Assembly (NCBI RefSeq): GCF_001513975.1
Contig: NZ_KQ947987.1
Span: 124,001-188,000, forward strand
DNA: 64,000 bases
Source: Streptomyces curacoi
Lineage (GTDB): Bacteria > Actinomycetota > Actinomycetes > Streptomycetales > Streptomycetaceae
Direction: 5' to 3'
Position numbers and translations under genes: made by a program. Numbering within the stretch: the stretch's first letter is position 1; every line of letters starts with the position of its first letter. The notes beneath the pieces are model-generated. The model was not told the DNA's origin and ran no database searches. It saw only the letters and a program-made list of their open reading frames with translations. Shown here piece by piece: positions 50,548 through 59,495 of the stretch.

Positions 50548-51855
50548 TCAGGTCACCTCCGATCTCCGGGCCCAGCGCGGGATGTGCCGTTGCGGGACGT
50601 CGGGCGCCCCGAGGGGTGTGGCGGCCTCGGCAGGTGTCGCCAACAGCGAGGCGGCCAGCGCCAGATGCAGCAGATACGGCGAGGCGTCACCCAGACCGGC
50701 CTCGGTGTACGACGCGATCGCGCAGTAGCTGATCAGGAAGATCGCGCAGGCCCGCTGCAGCGACGGTGGCCGCAGCAACGCCACGCCGCCCAGCACGATG
50801 ATGATCGCCGCCACCAGGGCGACGCCGACCAGCCCCTGTTCCTGGTAGACGGCCAGCCAGCTGTTGTCGATCGGCAGCCCGCCGAACGACTTGTCGCCCA
50901 GGCCCATGCCGAACACCTTCTCCGCGGTCGTGCGCGGCGCTGCCAGCAGGGCGTCCCAGACCTTGGCCCGGCCGGTGAGGTCGGAGAAGTTCTCCTTGCT
51001 CTGTCCGCGCAGGAACCACGCCTGCAGCGCGGAGGCGAACCCCACCGCGGCCACCGCGGCGCACAGCACCGCCCAGGTGAAGAACCGGCGGGCGGCGGCG
51101 CTGGTCAGGATGAGCGAGCCGATCGCCAACGTCAGCCCGATCAGCAGGCCGAGCGTGGCCGTCCGGGTGTGGGTCAGCGCGAGCAGGACGAGTGACGGCA
51201 CGATGACCACCGCCGCGCTCGCCCTGTCGGTCCGGCGGCCCAGGACGAGCAGCACGGTGAGCCCGACGATCACCGCGGCGTACTGCCCGATCTGCGGCGG
51301 GGTGAGCGGCCACAACGCGCCGACAAGCCGGCCGCCGTAGAGGTCGGGCAGGGCCGCGCCCGGTGAGATGACCAGGCCGGCGGCCACCGATCCGAGCACC
51401 GCGAAGTACATCCGGATGTGGTGCCGGACGAACGTCACGCTGCCGTCCCACCAGCGGCTGAGCAGCCACAGCGTGCCGACGAAGAGAGCCAGCCGGGCGC
51501 AGCGGAACAGCGCGCCGAACCCGGACTCCAGGCTCACGCTGGAGATCACGCTCGGCACCAGCAGCAGGGTGAGCAGGAACACGAAGGCGCTCGGTCGGAT
51601 GCGCGGCCGGAGATTGACGGCGAGCGCCAGCGCGAACGCGGCGACCAGCGCGCCCATGGTGACCATCTGGATGAGGGAGCGGGGCAGCGGGACGATGGTC
51701 TTCGCCCCGGTGGAGCCGAGGGTGTTGAGGACCAGCAGCCCCCAGACGATCCCGACGATCTTCGGTGTGCCGTCAGGACGCGGTTCGGCGCCGGGCTGCG
51801 TGCCCGCCGTGTCCGGTCCGCCCGACAGCCCACCGCGCCGCAGGTCGGCGCCCAT
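50548..51855 (-). CDS. O-antigen ligase / Wzy-type polymerase
   Basis: 435 residues, about 11 TM segments. The Wzy_C region (VVIVPSLVLLALTHTRTATLGLLIGL) and an outer loop with GMGLGDKSFGGLPIDNSWLAVYQEQGLVG match the O-antigen polymerase/ligase family. In a Gram-positive locus it is expected to polymerise repeat units. ATG at 51855 is chosen one base after the beta-helix stop; GTG at 51864 is possible. Confidence 0.85.
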   Translation of the reverse strand: MGADLRRGGLSGGPDTAGTQPGAEPRPDGTPKIVGIVWGLLVLNTLGSTGAKTIVPLPRSLIQMVTMGALVAAFALALAVNLRPRIRPSAFVFLLTLLLVPSVISSVSLESGFGALFRCARLALFVGTLWLLSRWWDGSVTFVRHHIRMYFAVLGSVAAGLVISPGAALPDLYGGRLVGALWPLTPPQIGQYAAVIVGLTVLLVLGRRTDRASAAVVIVPSLVLLALTHTRTATLGLLIGLTLAIGSLILTSAAARRFFTWAVLCAAVAAVGFASALQAWFLRGQSKENFSDLTGRAKVWDALLAAPRTTAEKVFGMGLGDKSFGGLPIDNSWLAVYQEQGLVGVALVAAIIIVLGGVALLRPPSLQRACAIFLISYCAIASYTEAGLGDASPYLLHLALAASLLATPAEAATPLGAPDVPQRHIPRWARRSEVT

Positions 51856-51856
51856 C

Positions 51857-53374
51857 TCAACCACCGGCCCGTGCGCGGAAGGTGCTGCCCGCGTCCTGCT
51901 GGTACGGCGTGCCCTGCCACTTCCCGAAGGTGAGCACCCGGCTCGGGTCGTGGGCGACGAACTTCCACGGTCCGACGTAGGCGTTGTCGTGCCAGCGGTT
52001 GTCCTGCTTGCGGGTGATCGCCTCAGCCACCTTCTCGCCCTGGTACGGCGACCAGTCCGGGTAGGTGCCGTAGTTGGCCAGTACCGCCATGCGGTCGCAC
52101 TTCGCCGTGCACTTGACGACGGCCTTGTCCAGCACGAAGCGGTTGTCGTGGATGTCCACCCGCTGGGTCTTCCACCGGCAGTCGGCGTAGAGCGGTGGCC
52201 TGGCGATCGCCGGCTTCGCGCAGCGGTCGGTGTCCCGCACCAGCAAGGTGCAGTCACCGGAGGAGGTGTTGGCCGGGCTGTTGCAGAACCGGTCGGCGTT
52301 CTCCCACAGGGTGATCCCGGACCAGTTGTTCTCCAGCACGTTCCGGTAGATCTCGATCTTGTCGGTGCGGGCCTTGATCCGTGGTTCGCCGCCGGACTCG
52401 GACAGGTAGACGGTCGCGAACGGGAAGTTGTCGCCGCGGGAGGCCTCCCTGCGGCCCTCGACCCAGTTGTTCCGCCGGATCGTGTTCTTCCGGATGACCG
52501 CGTTGTAGCTGGTCTCGTAGATCAGGGCGGCGCCGTCGTTGGCCTCGATCACGTTGTTCTCGATGCGGAAGTCGTTGTTGTTGGTGTCGGCCCACAACCC
52601 TGTTCCGCGGTTGTCGTGCACCCAGTTGCCGCGCACGTCGGCGCCGTCGACGGCCCAGAACTTGATGCCTCCGGTGCAGCCGCAGCCCTCCCGCCGCCGC
52701 TCCCAGTCACCGGTGTTGTTGCCCGTGATCTCGTTGCCCTCGACCACCAGACCGCTGATACGACCGCCGGCCTTGTACGCGTTCATGCCGTACTGGCCGT
52801 TGCCGCGCAGGCAGCTGGCGCGGACCCGCTGGCGGGCGCCGGCCATCAGCCCGGCACCGGAGTTGTCCTGGATCGTCGCGTGCTCGATCACCCACCCGTC
52901 GGCCGAGTCATGGTTGACCACGCCCTCGTCGTGCGGCGCGACGAAACGCTGCACGGTGAGGTGGCGGATGGTGACGTCGCGGGCACTGCCGCCGAACGCG
53001 TACTGGTTCTTCTTCCGGCCGTCGAGCACCGCGCCCGGCGCACCGAGGTAGCGGTTCCCCGCCTTGGGGATGACCTGGGCGTAGCGGTCCGGGTCGAGCC
53101 GGTGCTTGCCCGGTCGAAGCCAGAACGTGGTGTTCGGGGGGTTGCTCCGGGTCTTCGCCGCCAGGTCGCCGACCACCGCGGGGTCGACGGTCACCGCGCC
53201 CGCCGGCGCCTTCGCCGGCCCGCCCGCGGGCTTGGCGCACACCCGGGCCACGGGCGTGGACGACGGCGCAGCGGTCGGCTTGGCCCCCGTGTCCGACGTG
53301 CTCGTGCTGTCACAGCCGGTCGCCGCCAGCAGGGCCAGCGCCAGCGGTGCCGCCGCCAACGCCGAGTGCCGCAT
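51857..53374 (-). CDS. Right-handed parallel beta-helix lipoprotein
   Basis: 505 residues. The signal peptide ends in the lipobox LLAATGC (Cys about 21). A linker of Ser/Thr/Ala precedes a long repeat region (about 70-400) of NxxN-type coils such as VIEHATIQDNSGAGLMAGA, GNEITGNNTG, IRKNTIRRNNWVEG and IYRNVLENNWSGITLW, a parallel beta-helix like AlgG mannuronan epimerase, PL6 lyases or NosD. Many Cys pairs suggest disulfides. The catalytic activity is uncertain; position between the heparinase-like and polymerase genes favours a periplasm-side polymer epimerase or lyase. Confidence 0.85.
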   Translation of the reverse strand: MRHSALAAAPLALALLAATGCDSTSTSDTGAKPTAAPSSTPVARVCAKPAGGPAKAPAGAVTVDPAVVGDLAAKTRSNPPNTTFWLRPGKHRLDPDRYAQVIPKAGNRYLGAPGAVLDGRKKNQYAFGGSARDVTIRHLTVQRFVAPHDEGVVNHDSADGWVIEHATIQDNSGAGLMAGARQRVRASCLRGNGQYGMNAYKAGGRISGLVVEGNEITGNNTGDWERRREGCGCTGGIKFWAVDGADVRGNWVHDNRGTGLWADTNNNDFRIENNVIEANDGAALIYETSYNAVIRKNTIRRNNWVEGRREASRGDNFPFATVYLSESGGEPRIKARTDKIEIYRNVLENNWSGITLWENADRFCNSPANTSSGDCTLLVRDTDRCAKPAIARPPLYADCRWKTQRVDIHDNRFVLDKAVVKCTAKCDRMAVLANYGTYPDWSPYQGEKVAEAITRKQDNRWHDNAYVGPWKFVAHDPSRVLTFGKWQGTPYQQDAGSTFRARAGG

Positions 53375-53394
53375 CTTGATCCCCACGCGCCCGC

Positions 53395-55371
53395 CTAGCC
53401 GTGGAACCCGAGCACGGTGGTGAAGCCCTCCGCGCCGTCGCTGAAGCCGGTGCCGACCAGCGTGGTGGCGGGTTCCTTGCGTCCGAAGCCGGCGGAGTAC
53501 CAGCCCAGCGGCGGGCCGGTCTCGCCGCGATGCGCCCGCCAGGACAGCTGCCCGGGCAGGTCGAGCACCGCGGAGCGGTCCTCGCCGTCCCGGGTCCAGG
53601 TGAGCACGGCCCGGTTTCCCACCAGGTCCGCGGCGATCGCCGGGCCCAGGTGGAACGCCAGCCGCACGGCCCGGCGCGGGCCGCGCACCTCGTCCACCAC
53701 CCTCAGCTCCCGGCTCGCGGCCGTCAGCTCCACCCGGCGGCGGTGCACGGAGCCCTGGTAACCGTCGTGCTCGGCGCACCAGCGGGCAGTCCCCCCGTCG
53801 GAGGCGCCGGAGGTGTCCGCGACCAGGACGCGGCTCTTGGCATGCCGGGTCCACAGGAACGGGCCGCCGGAGACGGACTGGTCACCGCCGTCCAGCTGCA
53901 GGGTGTTGTGGCCGAGGGTCGACCGGAAGTACCGGCGCCACTCGGGCTGCCCGTGGTAGCAGTACGTCCCCGGGTCGGCGAGCACGTCGACCCCGTCGTG
54001 CCGGACCTCCACGGACAGCGCGTCCGCGTGGGCGTGCGCGGCGATGGACAGGAAGCCGTGCGGACCACCGTCGCAGCGGCACCAGATCTCTCCCGTCCCT
54101 TCCGGTCCGCGCAGGACGGTCATGCCCGCGTCGGCGAAATGAGCGGGTCGGCTTGCCGGGCGGGTCACGGACAGTGCGGTTCCGCTTTTCGCGTACGGCT
54201 TGATGAGCGCGGCCAGCAGCGGGGTGCGCACATCGGTGCCGGTCACCGCCGGCCACCAGGCGAGCCGGCCGAACACGGCGTCCCCGGTGGCCAGCAGGGA
54301 GGCCCAGCGGTCGGTGCCCGGGCCGTCGACGACCAGACCGTGCCCGTCGTCCGCGTCGCCCTGGCGCGGGGGCCGTAACCGGCTGTCCACGACGGCCGCG
54401 AGCGCGTCGGTCATCCGCAGCAGTACCAGCCGGACGGACGCGGGGACCGGCACGTCGGCGGCATCCGCCTCGGCCACCGCGGCCAGGCCGAGTTCCAGCA
54501 CGAGGCCGTGATACTCGGTGGCCAGCTCGCGGTTGAGGCCGGAGGGGAAGGTGTTGCCGCGCAGGTGCCGCTCCAGCGACCGCAGCGCGTCGGCCCGCCA
54601 GCGCGCCGAGGCGGGGAACCACCCGAACGCACAGGCCGCTGCGAACTGCCCGGCGGCCTCGGCGATGACGTGGTTGTTCGCCGAAGACCCCCGGCTGGGG
54701 AAGGCGGCCAGCCAGCGCTGGTGGTGCCAGATCTGATTCAGCGCCACCGGGTTGTCCTCGAACAGCCCGGCCGCGCCCGGCCAGCCGTCGAGCAGCCGGC
54801 GGATCCACACCCAGGACAGCAGCCGGATGCCCAGCTCGATGCCGCTGATCCAGTGCACTCCGTGCAGCGGTGCGTTCGCCGCCCACCACGACCGCAGGTG
54901 CTCGGCCACGCGTTCGGCGTACCGCTCGTTGCCGGTGATCGCGTAGGCGGCGGCGAGCACGGTGAGGTACTGATGCCGGGACAGCTCCCAGATCTGCTTG
55001 ATGTCCCCGACCGCGTCCTCGTTCCGGTACGGCACGTCGAAGGCGTAGCCCCACGGGGCCCGGCGCCCGGTCTTCGGGTCGTACCACCAGTCCGGGTCGG
55101 TCAGGTCGTCGCGGACCACCCCGAAGTACTCGGCGTGCCCGTACATCAGCCGGTCCGCCTCGGCGATGAGACGTTTCGCGGCGTCCGGAGGTATGGCTGC
55201 GATCGTCCCGGCGGGCAGGACCGCGGTGAACCGGGCGCCGGTCACGCTCGGGCAGTCGGGCCGCGCCGACCGCCACCGCCGCCTGCGCACGGCGTCGCCC
55301 ACCCGGCCCGCGACCTCCTGCGGCCCCATCCGGGACAGCCGCCGCAGGTACCAGCCCGCGCTCATGGTCAT
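53395..55371 (-). CDS. Heparinase II/III-family polysaccharide lyase-like protein
   Basis: 658 residues. N-terminal alpha/alpha toroid (about 90-400) with SRGSSANNHVIAEAAG, NNH being part of the active-site pattern of uronate lyases, and a C-terminal beta-sandwich with LSIAAHAHADALSVEVRHDGVDVLADPGTYCYHG. No signal peptide is evident. Similar genes occur with bi-domain oxidoreductases in exopolysaccharide loci. Lyases cut uronic-acid linkages by beta-elimination, so the polymer is likely to contain uronic acids. ATG at 55371 overlaps the oxidoreductase stop (ATGA). Confidence 0.87.
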   Translation of the reverse strand: MTMSAGWYLRRLSRMGPQEVAGRVGDAVRRRRWRSARPDCPSVTGARFTAVLPAGTIAAIPPDAAKRLIAEADRLMYGHAEYFGVVRDDLTDPDWWYDPKTGRRAPWGYAFDVPYRNEDAVGDIKQIWELSRHQYLTVLAAAYAITGNERYAERVAEHLRSWWAANAPLHGVHWISGIELGIRLLSWVWIRRLLDGWPGAAGLFEDNPVALNQIWHHQRWLAAFPSRGSSANNHVIAEAAGQFAAACAFGWFPASARWRADALRSLERHLRGNTFPSGLNRELATEYHGLVLELGLAAVAEADAADVPVPASVRLVLLRMTDALAAVVDSRLRPPRQGDADDGHGLVVDGPGTDRWASLLATGDAVFGRLAWWPAVTGTDVRTPLLAALIKPYAKSGTALSVTRPASRPAHFADAGMTVLRGPEGTGEIWCRCDGGPHGFLSIAAHAHADALSVEVRHDGVDVLADPGTYCYHGQPEWRRYFRSTLGHNTLQLDGGDQSVSGGPFLWTRHAKSRVLVADTSGASDGGTARWCAEHDGYQGSVHRRRVELTAASRELRVVDEVRGPRRAVRLAFHLGPAIAADLVGNRAVLTWTRDGEDRSAVLDLPGQLSWRAHRGETGPPLGWYSAGFGRKEPATTLVGTGFSDGAEGFTTVLGFHG

Positions 55372-57539
55372 CGCGCCCCCGCCAACGTCACCGGGGCACC
55401 GGCCGCCAGGCCGGTCTGTACGGCGAGGGTGGCCGCCGTGGTGGCGACCAGCGACTGAAGCGGCACCGGCATCGGCCCGCCGGTCCGCACGGCCTTGACG
55501 AACGCGGCCAGCTCGGCGTTCTGGCCCTTGTCCCGAGCCTTGGGCAGCCGCGAACTGACCCACCGCTTACGGCCATAGACCGAGGCACGGACGAAGTCGT
55601 CGAGCCGCAGCGCCTTGCCGTCCGCGACCAGGTCCAGCGTCTCCTTGGGGAAGCCGGCCGGGCCGGTGGTGACGTAGCTGATGGTGGCGGTGGACCCGTC
55701 CGGGTAGCGCAGTACGACCTGCAGGTCCTCGTTGCCGGACGTGGCGACCGCGTACACCGACACCGGGTCGGCGTCGAGCAGCCAGCTCGCCGTGTCGATG
55801 AAGTGTCCGCCCTCGCCGGCGAAGCGCGAGCCCTCGGTGCCCTGTTGGAGGTACCAGCTGCCGTGCTGCAGTCGGCCCGCGTTGACCAGGTAGCGCAGGT
55901 TCGCCGGACCGGTCCGGGCGCCGAACCGCTCCCTGACCTCCTGAAGCAGCGGCGCGAACCGGCGGTTGAAGCCCACCTGCAGCCGGTCGTTGCCGGACTC
56001 CTCCACCGCAGCGAGTACGCCGGCCAGTTCGTCCTCGGTGAGCGCCAGGGGCTTTTCCACGAAGACGGTCTTGCCGGCCAGCAGTGCCTTCCGGGTCAGT
56101 TCGGCGTGCGAGCTGTGCCGGGTGACGACGAACACCGCGTCGATGGACCTGTCGCCGAGCACGGCGTCGAGATCGGTGGTCGCCGCGGCGAAGCCGAACT
56201 TCCGCTTCGCGTTGGCCGCGGACAGCGCCGTCGTGGTGACGACGGTGGACAGCTCGACGCCGTCGCGCTGTGTCAGGTGCGGCAGCAGCATCGACGTCGC
56301 GTAGTTCCCCGCGCCGACGAACGCGAGGCGCACCGGCGTCTTGGCGGCCCGGACCGGACCCCGCTTCACGTTCACGGCGGGCACGGCCACCTGCGGGGCC
56401 GCCGCCTCCACCGCCTGTTCGGGGTATCGGAACAGCACCGCCACGGCCTTCAGGTCGCCGTCCTTCAGGCTCCGGTACGTCTCGACGGCGTCATCGAAGT
56501 CGGCGATGTGGGAGATCAGGGGCCCCACGTCGACGCTGCCGCGGGCGAGGAGATCGAGGAAGCACGCCAGGTTGCGGCGCTCGGTCCAGCGCACGTAGCC
56601 GATCGGGTAGTCCCGCCCCTCCAGCTCGTACTCCGGGTCGTAGCGCCCGGGGCCGTAACTGCGGGAGAAGCGGACGTCGAGCTCCTTCTCGTAGTACGCG
56701 TTCCACGGCAGGTCCAGGCGGCACTTGCCGATGTCGACGACCCGGCCGCGGTCCCGGCAGAGCCGGGCGGCCAGCTCGACGGGCTGGTTGCTGCCGCCGC
56801 CGGCGGCCAGGTACACCTGGTCCACGCCGTGACCGCCGGTGAGCTCGGCGACGGCGGCTTCCACGGCCGCGGACCCGGGATCGCCGCAGGCCGCGGCGCC
56901 CAGGCGCTCGGCGAGCTCGCAGCGCACCGGGTCGGGGTCGACGCCGACGACGCGGACTCCCGAGGCGGCGAGGAGCTGCACCACCAGCTGCCCGATCAGC
57001 CCGAGGCCGATGACCAGTGCCACTTCGCCGAGCTGCGGCTCGCCCTGGCGGACGCCCTGCAACGCGATCGACCCTACGGTGCCGAAGGCCGCGTGCCTGG
57101 GCGCGAGGCCGTCCGGCACCGGGGTGTAGAGGTTCTTCGGCACCCAGTTCAGCTCGGCGTGCAACGCGTGCTCGTTGCCGGCGCAGGCCACGAGGTCGCC
57201 GACCTTCACATCGTCGATCCCGGCGCCGACCTGCTCGACCACCCCGCACAGCGAGTAGCCGAGCGGAGTGTAGGAGTCCAGCTTGCCCATCACCTTGCGG
57301 TAGGTGGCGGGCACCCCGTTGGTGGCCACGCTCTGCATGACCTTGGCCACCTGGTCCGGGCGGGAGCGGGCCTTGCCCAGCATCGACATGCCGGCCTCGG
57401 ACACCTTCATGAGCTCGGTCCCGGTGGAGATCAGCGAGTAGGCGCTGCGGACCAGCACACCGCCCGGCTTGCACCCCGGCACCGGCACGTCGAGCACCGC
57501 CAGCTCGCCGCTCTTGTAGTTCTGTACAACCTGCTTCAC
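55368..57539 (-). CDS. Bi-domain oxidoreductase: zinc-type alcohol dehydrogenase fused to Gfo/Idh/MocA domain
   Basis: 723 residues. MDR-type dehydrogenase half (about 1-370) with NAD site VALVIGLGLIGQLVVQLLAASG; second half (about 400-715) with Gfo/Idh/MocA motifs FVGAGNYATSMLLPHL and FVEKPLALTEDEL. The fusion is a marker of exopolysaccharide loci with heparinase-like neighbours; it probably oxidises or reduces a sugar at C3 or C4 of a nucleotide sugar. Start GTG at 57539 has AGAGGAG 7 bases upstream. It begins 18 bases after asnB. Confidence 0.88.
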   Translation of the reverse strand: MKQVVQNYKSGELAVLDVPVPGCKPGGVLVRSAYSLISTGTELMKVSEAGMSMLGKARSRPDQVAKVMQSVATNGVPATYRKVMGKLDSYTPLGYSLCGVVEQVGAGIDDVKVGDLVACAGNEHALHAELNWVPKNLYTPVPDGLAPRHAAFGTVGSIALQGVRQGEPQLGEVALVIGLGLIGQLVVQLLAASGVRVVGVDPDPVRCELAERLGAAACGDPGSAAVEAAVAELTGGHGVDQVYLAAGGGSNQPVELAARLCRDRGRVVDIGKCRLDLPWNAYYEKELDVRFSRSYGPGRYDPEYELEGRDYPIGYVRWTERRNLACFLDLLARGSVDVGPLISHIADFDDAVETYRSLKDGDLKAVAVLFRYPEQAVEAAAPQVAVPAVNVKRGPVRAAKTPVRLAFVGAGNYATSMLLPHLTQRDGVELSTVVTTTALSAANAKRKFGFAAATTDLDAVLGDRSIDAVFVVTRHSSHAELTRKALLAGKTVFVEKPLALTEDELAGVLAAVEESGNDRLQVGFNRRFAPLLQEVRERFGARTGPANLRYLVNAGRLQHGSWYLQQGTEGSRFAGEGGHFIDTASWLLDADPVSVYAVATSGNEDLQVVLRYPDGSTATISYVTTGPAGFPKETLDLVADGKALRLDDFVRASVYGRKRWVSSRLPKARDKGQNAELAAFVKAVRTGGPMPVPLQSLVATTAATLAVQTGLAAGAPVTLAGAR

Positions 57540-57557
57540 CCGAACTCCTCTGATTTC

Positions 57558-59492
57558 CTAAGCTGTTGACCGAGTGCTCTGGCCGGACCCAGAGGTCGCG
57601 TCGCGATACCAGTACTCGAGGGTCAGCACATGCCACAGATGCTTGGAGTGGTCCCGCTGCCCGGCGGCGTCCTCGGCGACGAGCCGCCGAAGCGCGTCGC
57701 GGCGCAGGAACCCGGAGCGGACGAGCTCGCCGTCGTTGACCACCTCGCGCACCAGCGGTGCCAGATCCCGGCTCATCCAGGCGCGCAGCGGGGCGCTGAA
57801 CAGGCCCTTGGGCCGGTACACGATCTCCCGGGGCAGGACCGAGACGGCCGCCTCCTTGAGGACGGCCTTGCCCTGCCGTCCGACGATCTTGCGATCGCCG
57901 GGTACGGCGAACGCCGCCCTGACCACTTCGACGTCCACGTACGGCACCCGCACCTCGGTCGACGCGGCCATGCTGGAGCGGTCCGTGTACGTGAGGTTCA
58001 GGCCCGGCAGGAACATCCGGGCGTCGGTCAGGCACATGCGGTTGACGAAGTCGTCGAGGTCGTTGTCCGCGTAGGTGTCCGCGTGCTCGGTCAGCACGTC
58101 GTCGACCGTCCCGGCCAGGTCCGGATCGAGCAGGGCGAGCAGCTCGTCCTGGTCGTACATGGTGTAGCTGCGCCGGAACGCGGTCTCCTCGGGCAGCTCG
58201 GCGAAGGAGAGGAACCGCTTCGCGAAGCGCACCGACCGGTACCCGCGACGGGCCGTGGCGACCGGTAGCCGGTCCACGGCCGCGGTCACCCCGCGCCGCA
58301 GGGGCCGCGGAACGCGCTGGTAGCGCAGCGCGAGCAGGTTGGCCAGGTGCTTGCGGTACCCGGCGAACAGCTCGTCGGCGCCCATCCCCGAGAGCATCAC
58401 CTTGACCCCGGCCTCCCGGGCGGCCGAGCAGATCAGGAACGTGTTGATCGCGGCGGGGTCGCCGATCGGCTCGTCCAGGTGGTACGTCATCCGCGGCAGC
58501 AGGTCGAGCACATTCGGGGCGATCTCGATCTCATGCAGGTCGACGCCGAACCGCTCGGCCACCTGCCGGGCGTAGCGCAGGTCGTCCGGCATCGCCTCGA
58601 ACTTGGCGTCCTCGGCGCGGAATCCGATCGTGTAGGCCGAGATCCCGGGTCGGTGGCGGGCCGCCAGCGCGGTCAGGTAGCTGGAGTCCAGCCCGCCGGA
58701 GAGGAAGGTCGCCACGGGTACGTCGGAGACCAGGTGCCGCCGGGTCGACTCCTCGACGATGGCGGCCAGGTCCGGCTGCTCACCGCTGCGGGCCCGCTCC
58801 CGCCCCTCGGCGGCGACGTCCTTCAGGTTCCAGAACCGGCCGCGCTCCACCCGGCCGTCGGGCCGGTACCTCAGCCAGCTCCCCGGCGGCAGCTTCTCCG
58901 CCTCGCGGAACGCGCACCGTGAGTCCGGCACCCAGTAGTACAGCAGGGAGGCCACCAGCGCCGCATGGTCCACCTCCAGGGACCCGCCGGTCGCGGCGGC
59001 GAGCGCCTTCAGCTCGGAGGCGAACGCGAGGCCCTCGCCGCGCCGGAGCAGGAACAGCGGCTTGATGCCCAACTGGTCGCGGGCGAGCACCAGTTCACCG
59101 GTGCGCTCGTCGAAGACCGCGAACGCGAACATGCCGCGCAGCCGGGGCAGGCAGTCCGTGCCCCAGCGCCGCCAGGCCTCAAGGAGCACCTCGGTGTCGG
59201 AGGTACCGCGGAAGCGCACCCCGGCGGCCGCCAGCTCGGCACGCAGCTCGGGCGCGTTGTACAGCTCGCCGTTGTACGTCAGGGCGAGGCCGTCCGAGAC
59301 CATCGGCTGGGCGCCGGTCTCGGACAGGTCGATGATGGCGAGCCGGCGGTGCCCGAGGTGCACTTCGCCGTCACCGACGGGGTGGCCGTACCGGCCCGCC
59401 CCGTCCGGACCGCGGTGGGCGAGGGTTTCGGTGAGCCGGTCGGTGACCAGCTTCCCGTCCGGCCATCGGTACGTACCTGCGATGCCACACAT
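57558..59492 (-). CDS. Asparagine synthase (glutamine-hydrolysing) type amidotransferase
   Basis: 644 residues. MCGIAG start gives the N-terminal nucleophile Cys2 of the glutaminase domain (about 1-215); the synthase domain has ATFLSGGLDSSYLTALAAR (PPi loop SGGLDSS) and HLDEPIGDPAAIN. Family members amidate Asp; in O-antigen loci (WbpS-type) they amidate uronic acids. Given the AlgD-like dehydrogenase and lyase-like genes, uronamide formation is the favoured role (inference). It begins 3 bases after the co-polymerase stop. Confidence 0.88.
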   Translation of the reverse strand: MCGIAGTYRWPDGKLVTDRLTETLAHRGPDGAGRYGHPVGDGEVHLGHRRLAIIDLSETGAQPMVSDGLALTYNGELYNAPELRAELAAAGVRFRGTSDTEVLLEAWRRWGTDCLPRLRGMFAFAVFDERTGELVLARDQLGIKPLFLLRRGEGLAFASELKALAAATGGSLEVDHAALVASLLYYWVPDSRCAFREAEKLPPGSWLRYRPDGRVERGRFWNLKDVAAEGRERARSGEQPDLAAIVEESTRRHLVSDVPVATFLSGGLDSSYLTALAARHRPGISAYTIGFRAEDAKFEAMPDDLRYARQVAERFGVDLHEIEIAPNVLDLLPRMTYHLDEPIGDPAAINTFLICSAAREAGVKVMLSGMGADELFAGYRKHLANLLALRYQRVPRPLRRGVTAAVDRLPVATARRGYRSVRFAKRFLSFAELPEETAFRRSYTMYDQDELLALLDPDLAGTVDDVLTEHADTYADNDLDDFVNRMCLTDARMFLPGLNLTYTDRSSMAASTEVRVPYVDVEVVRAAFAVPGDRKIVGRQGKAVLKEAAVSVLPREIVYRPKGLFSAPLRAWMSRDLAPLVREVVNDGELVRSGFLRRDALRRLVAEDAAGQRDHSKHLWHVLTLEYWYRDATSGSGQSTRSTA

Positions 59493-59495
59493 GTC

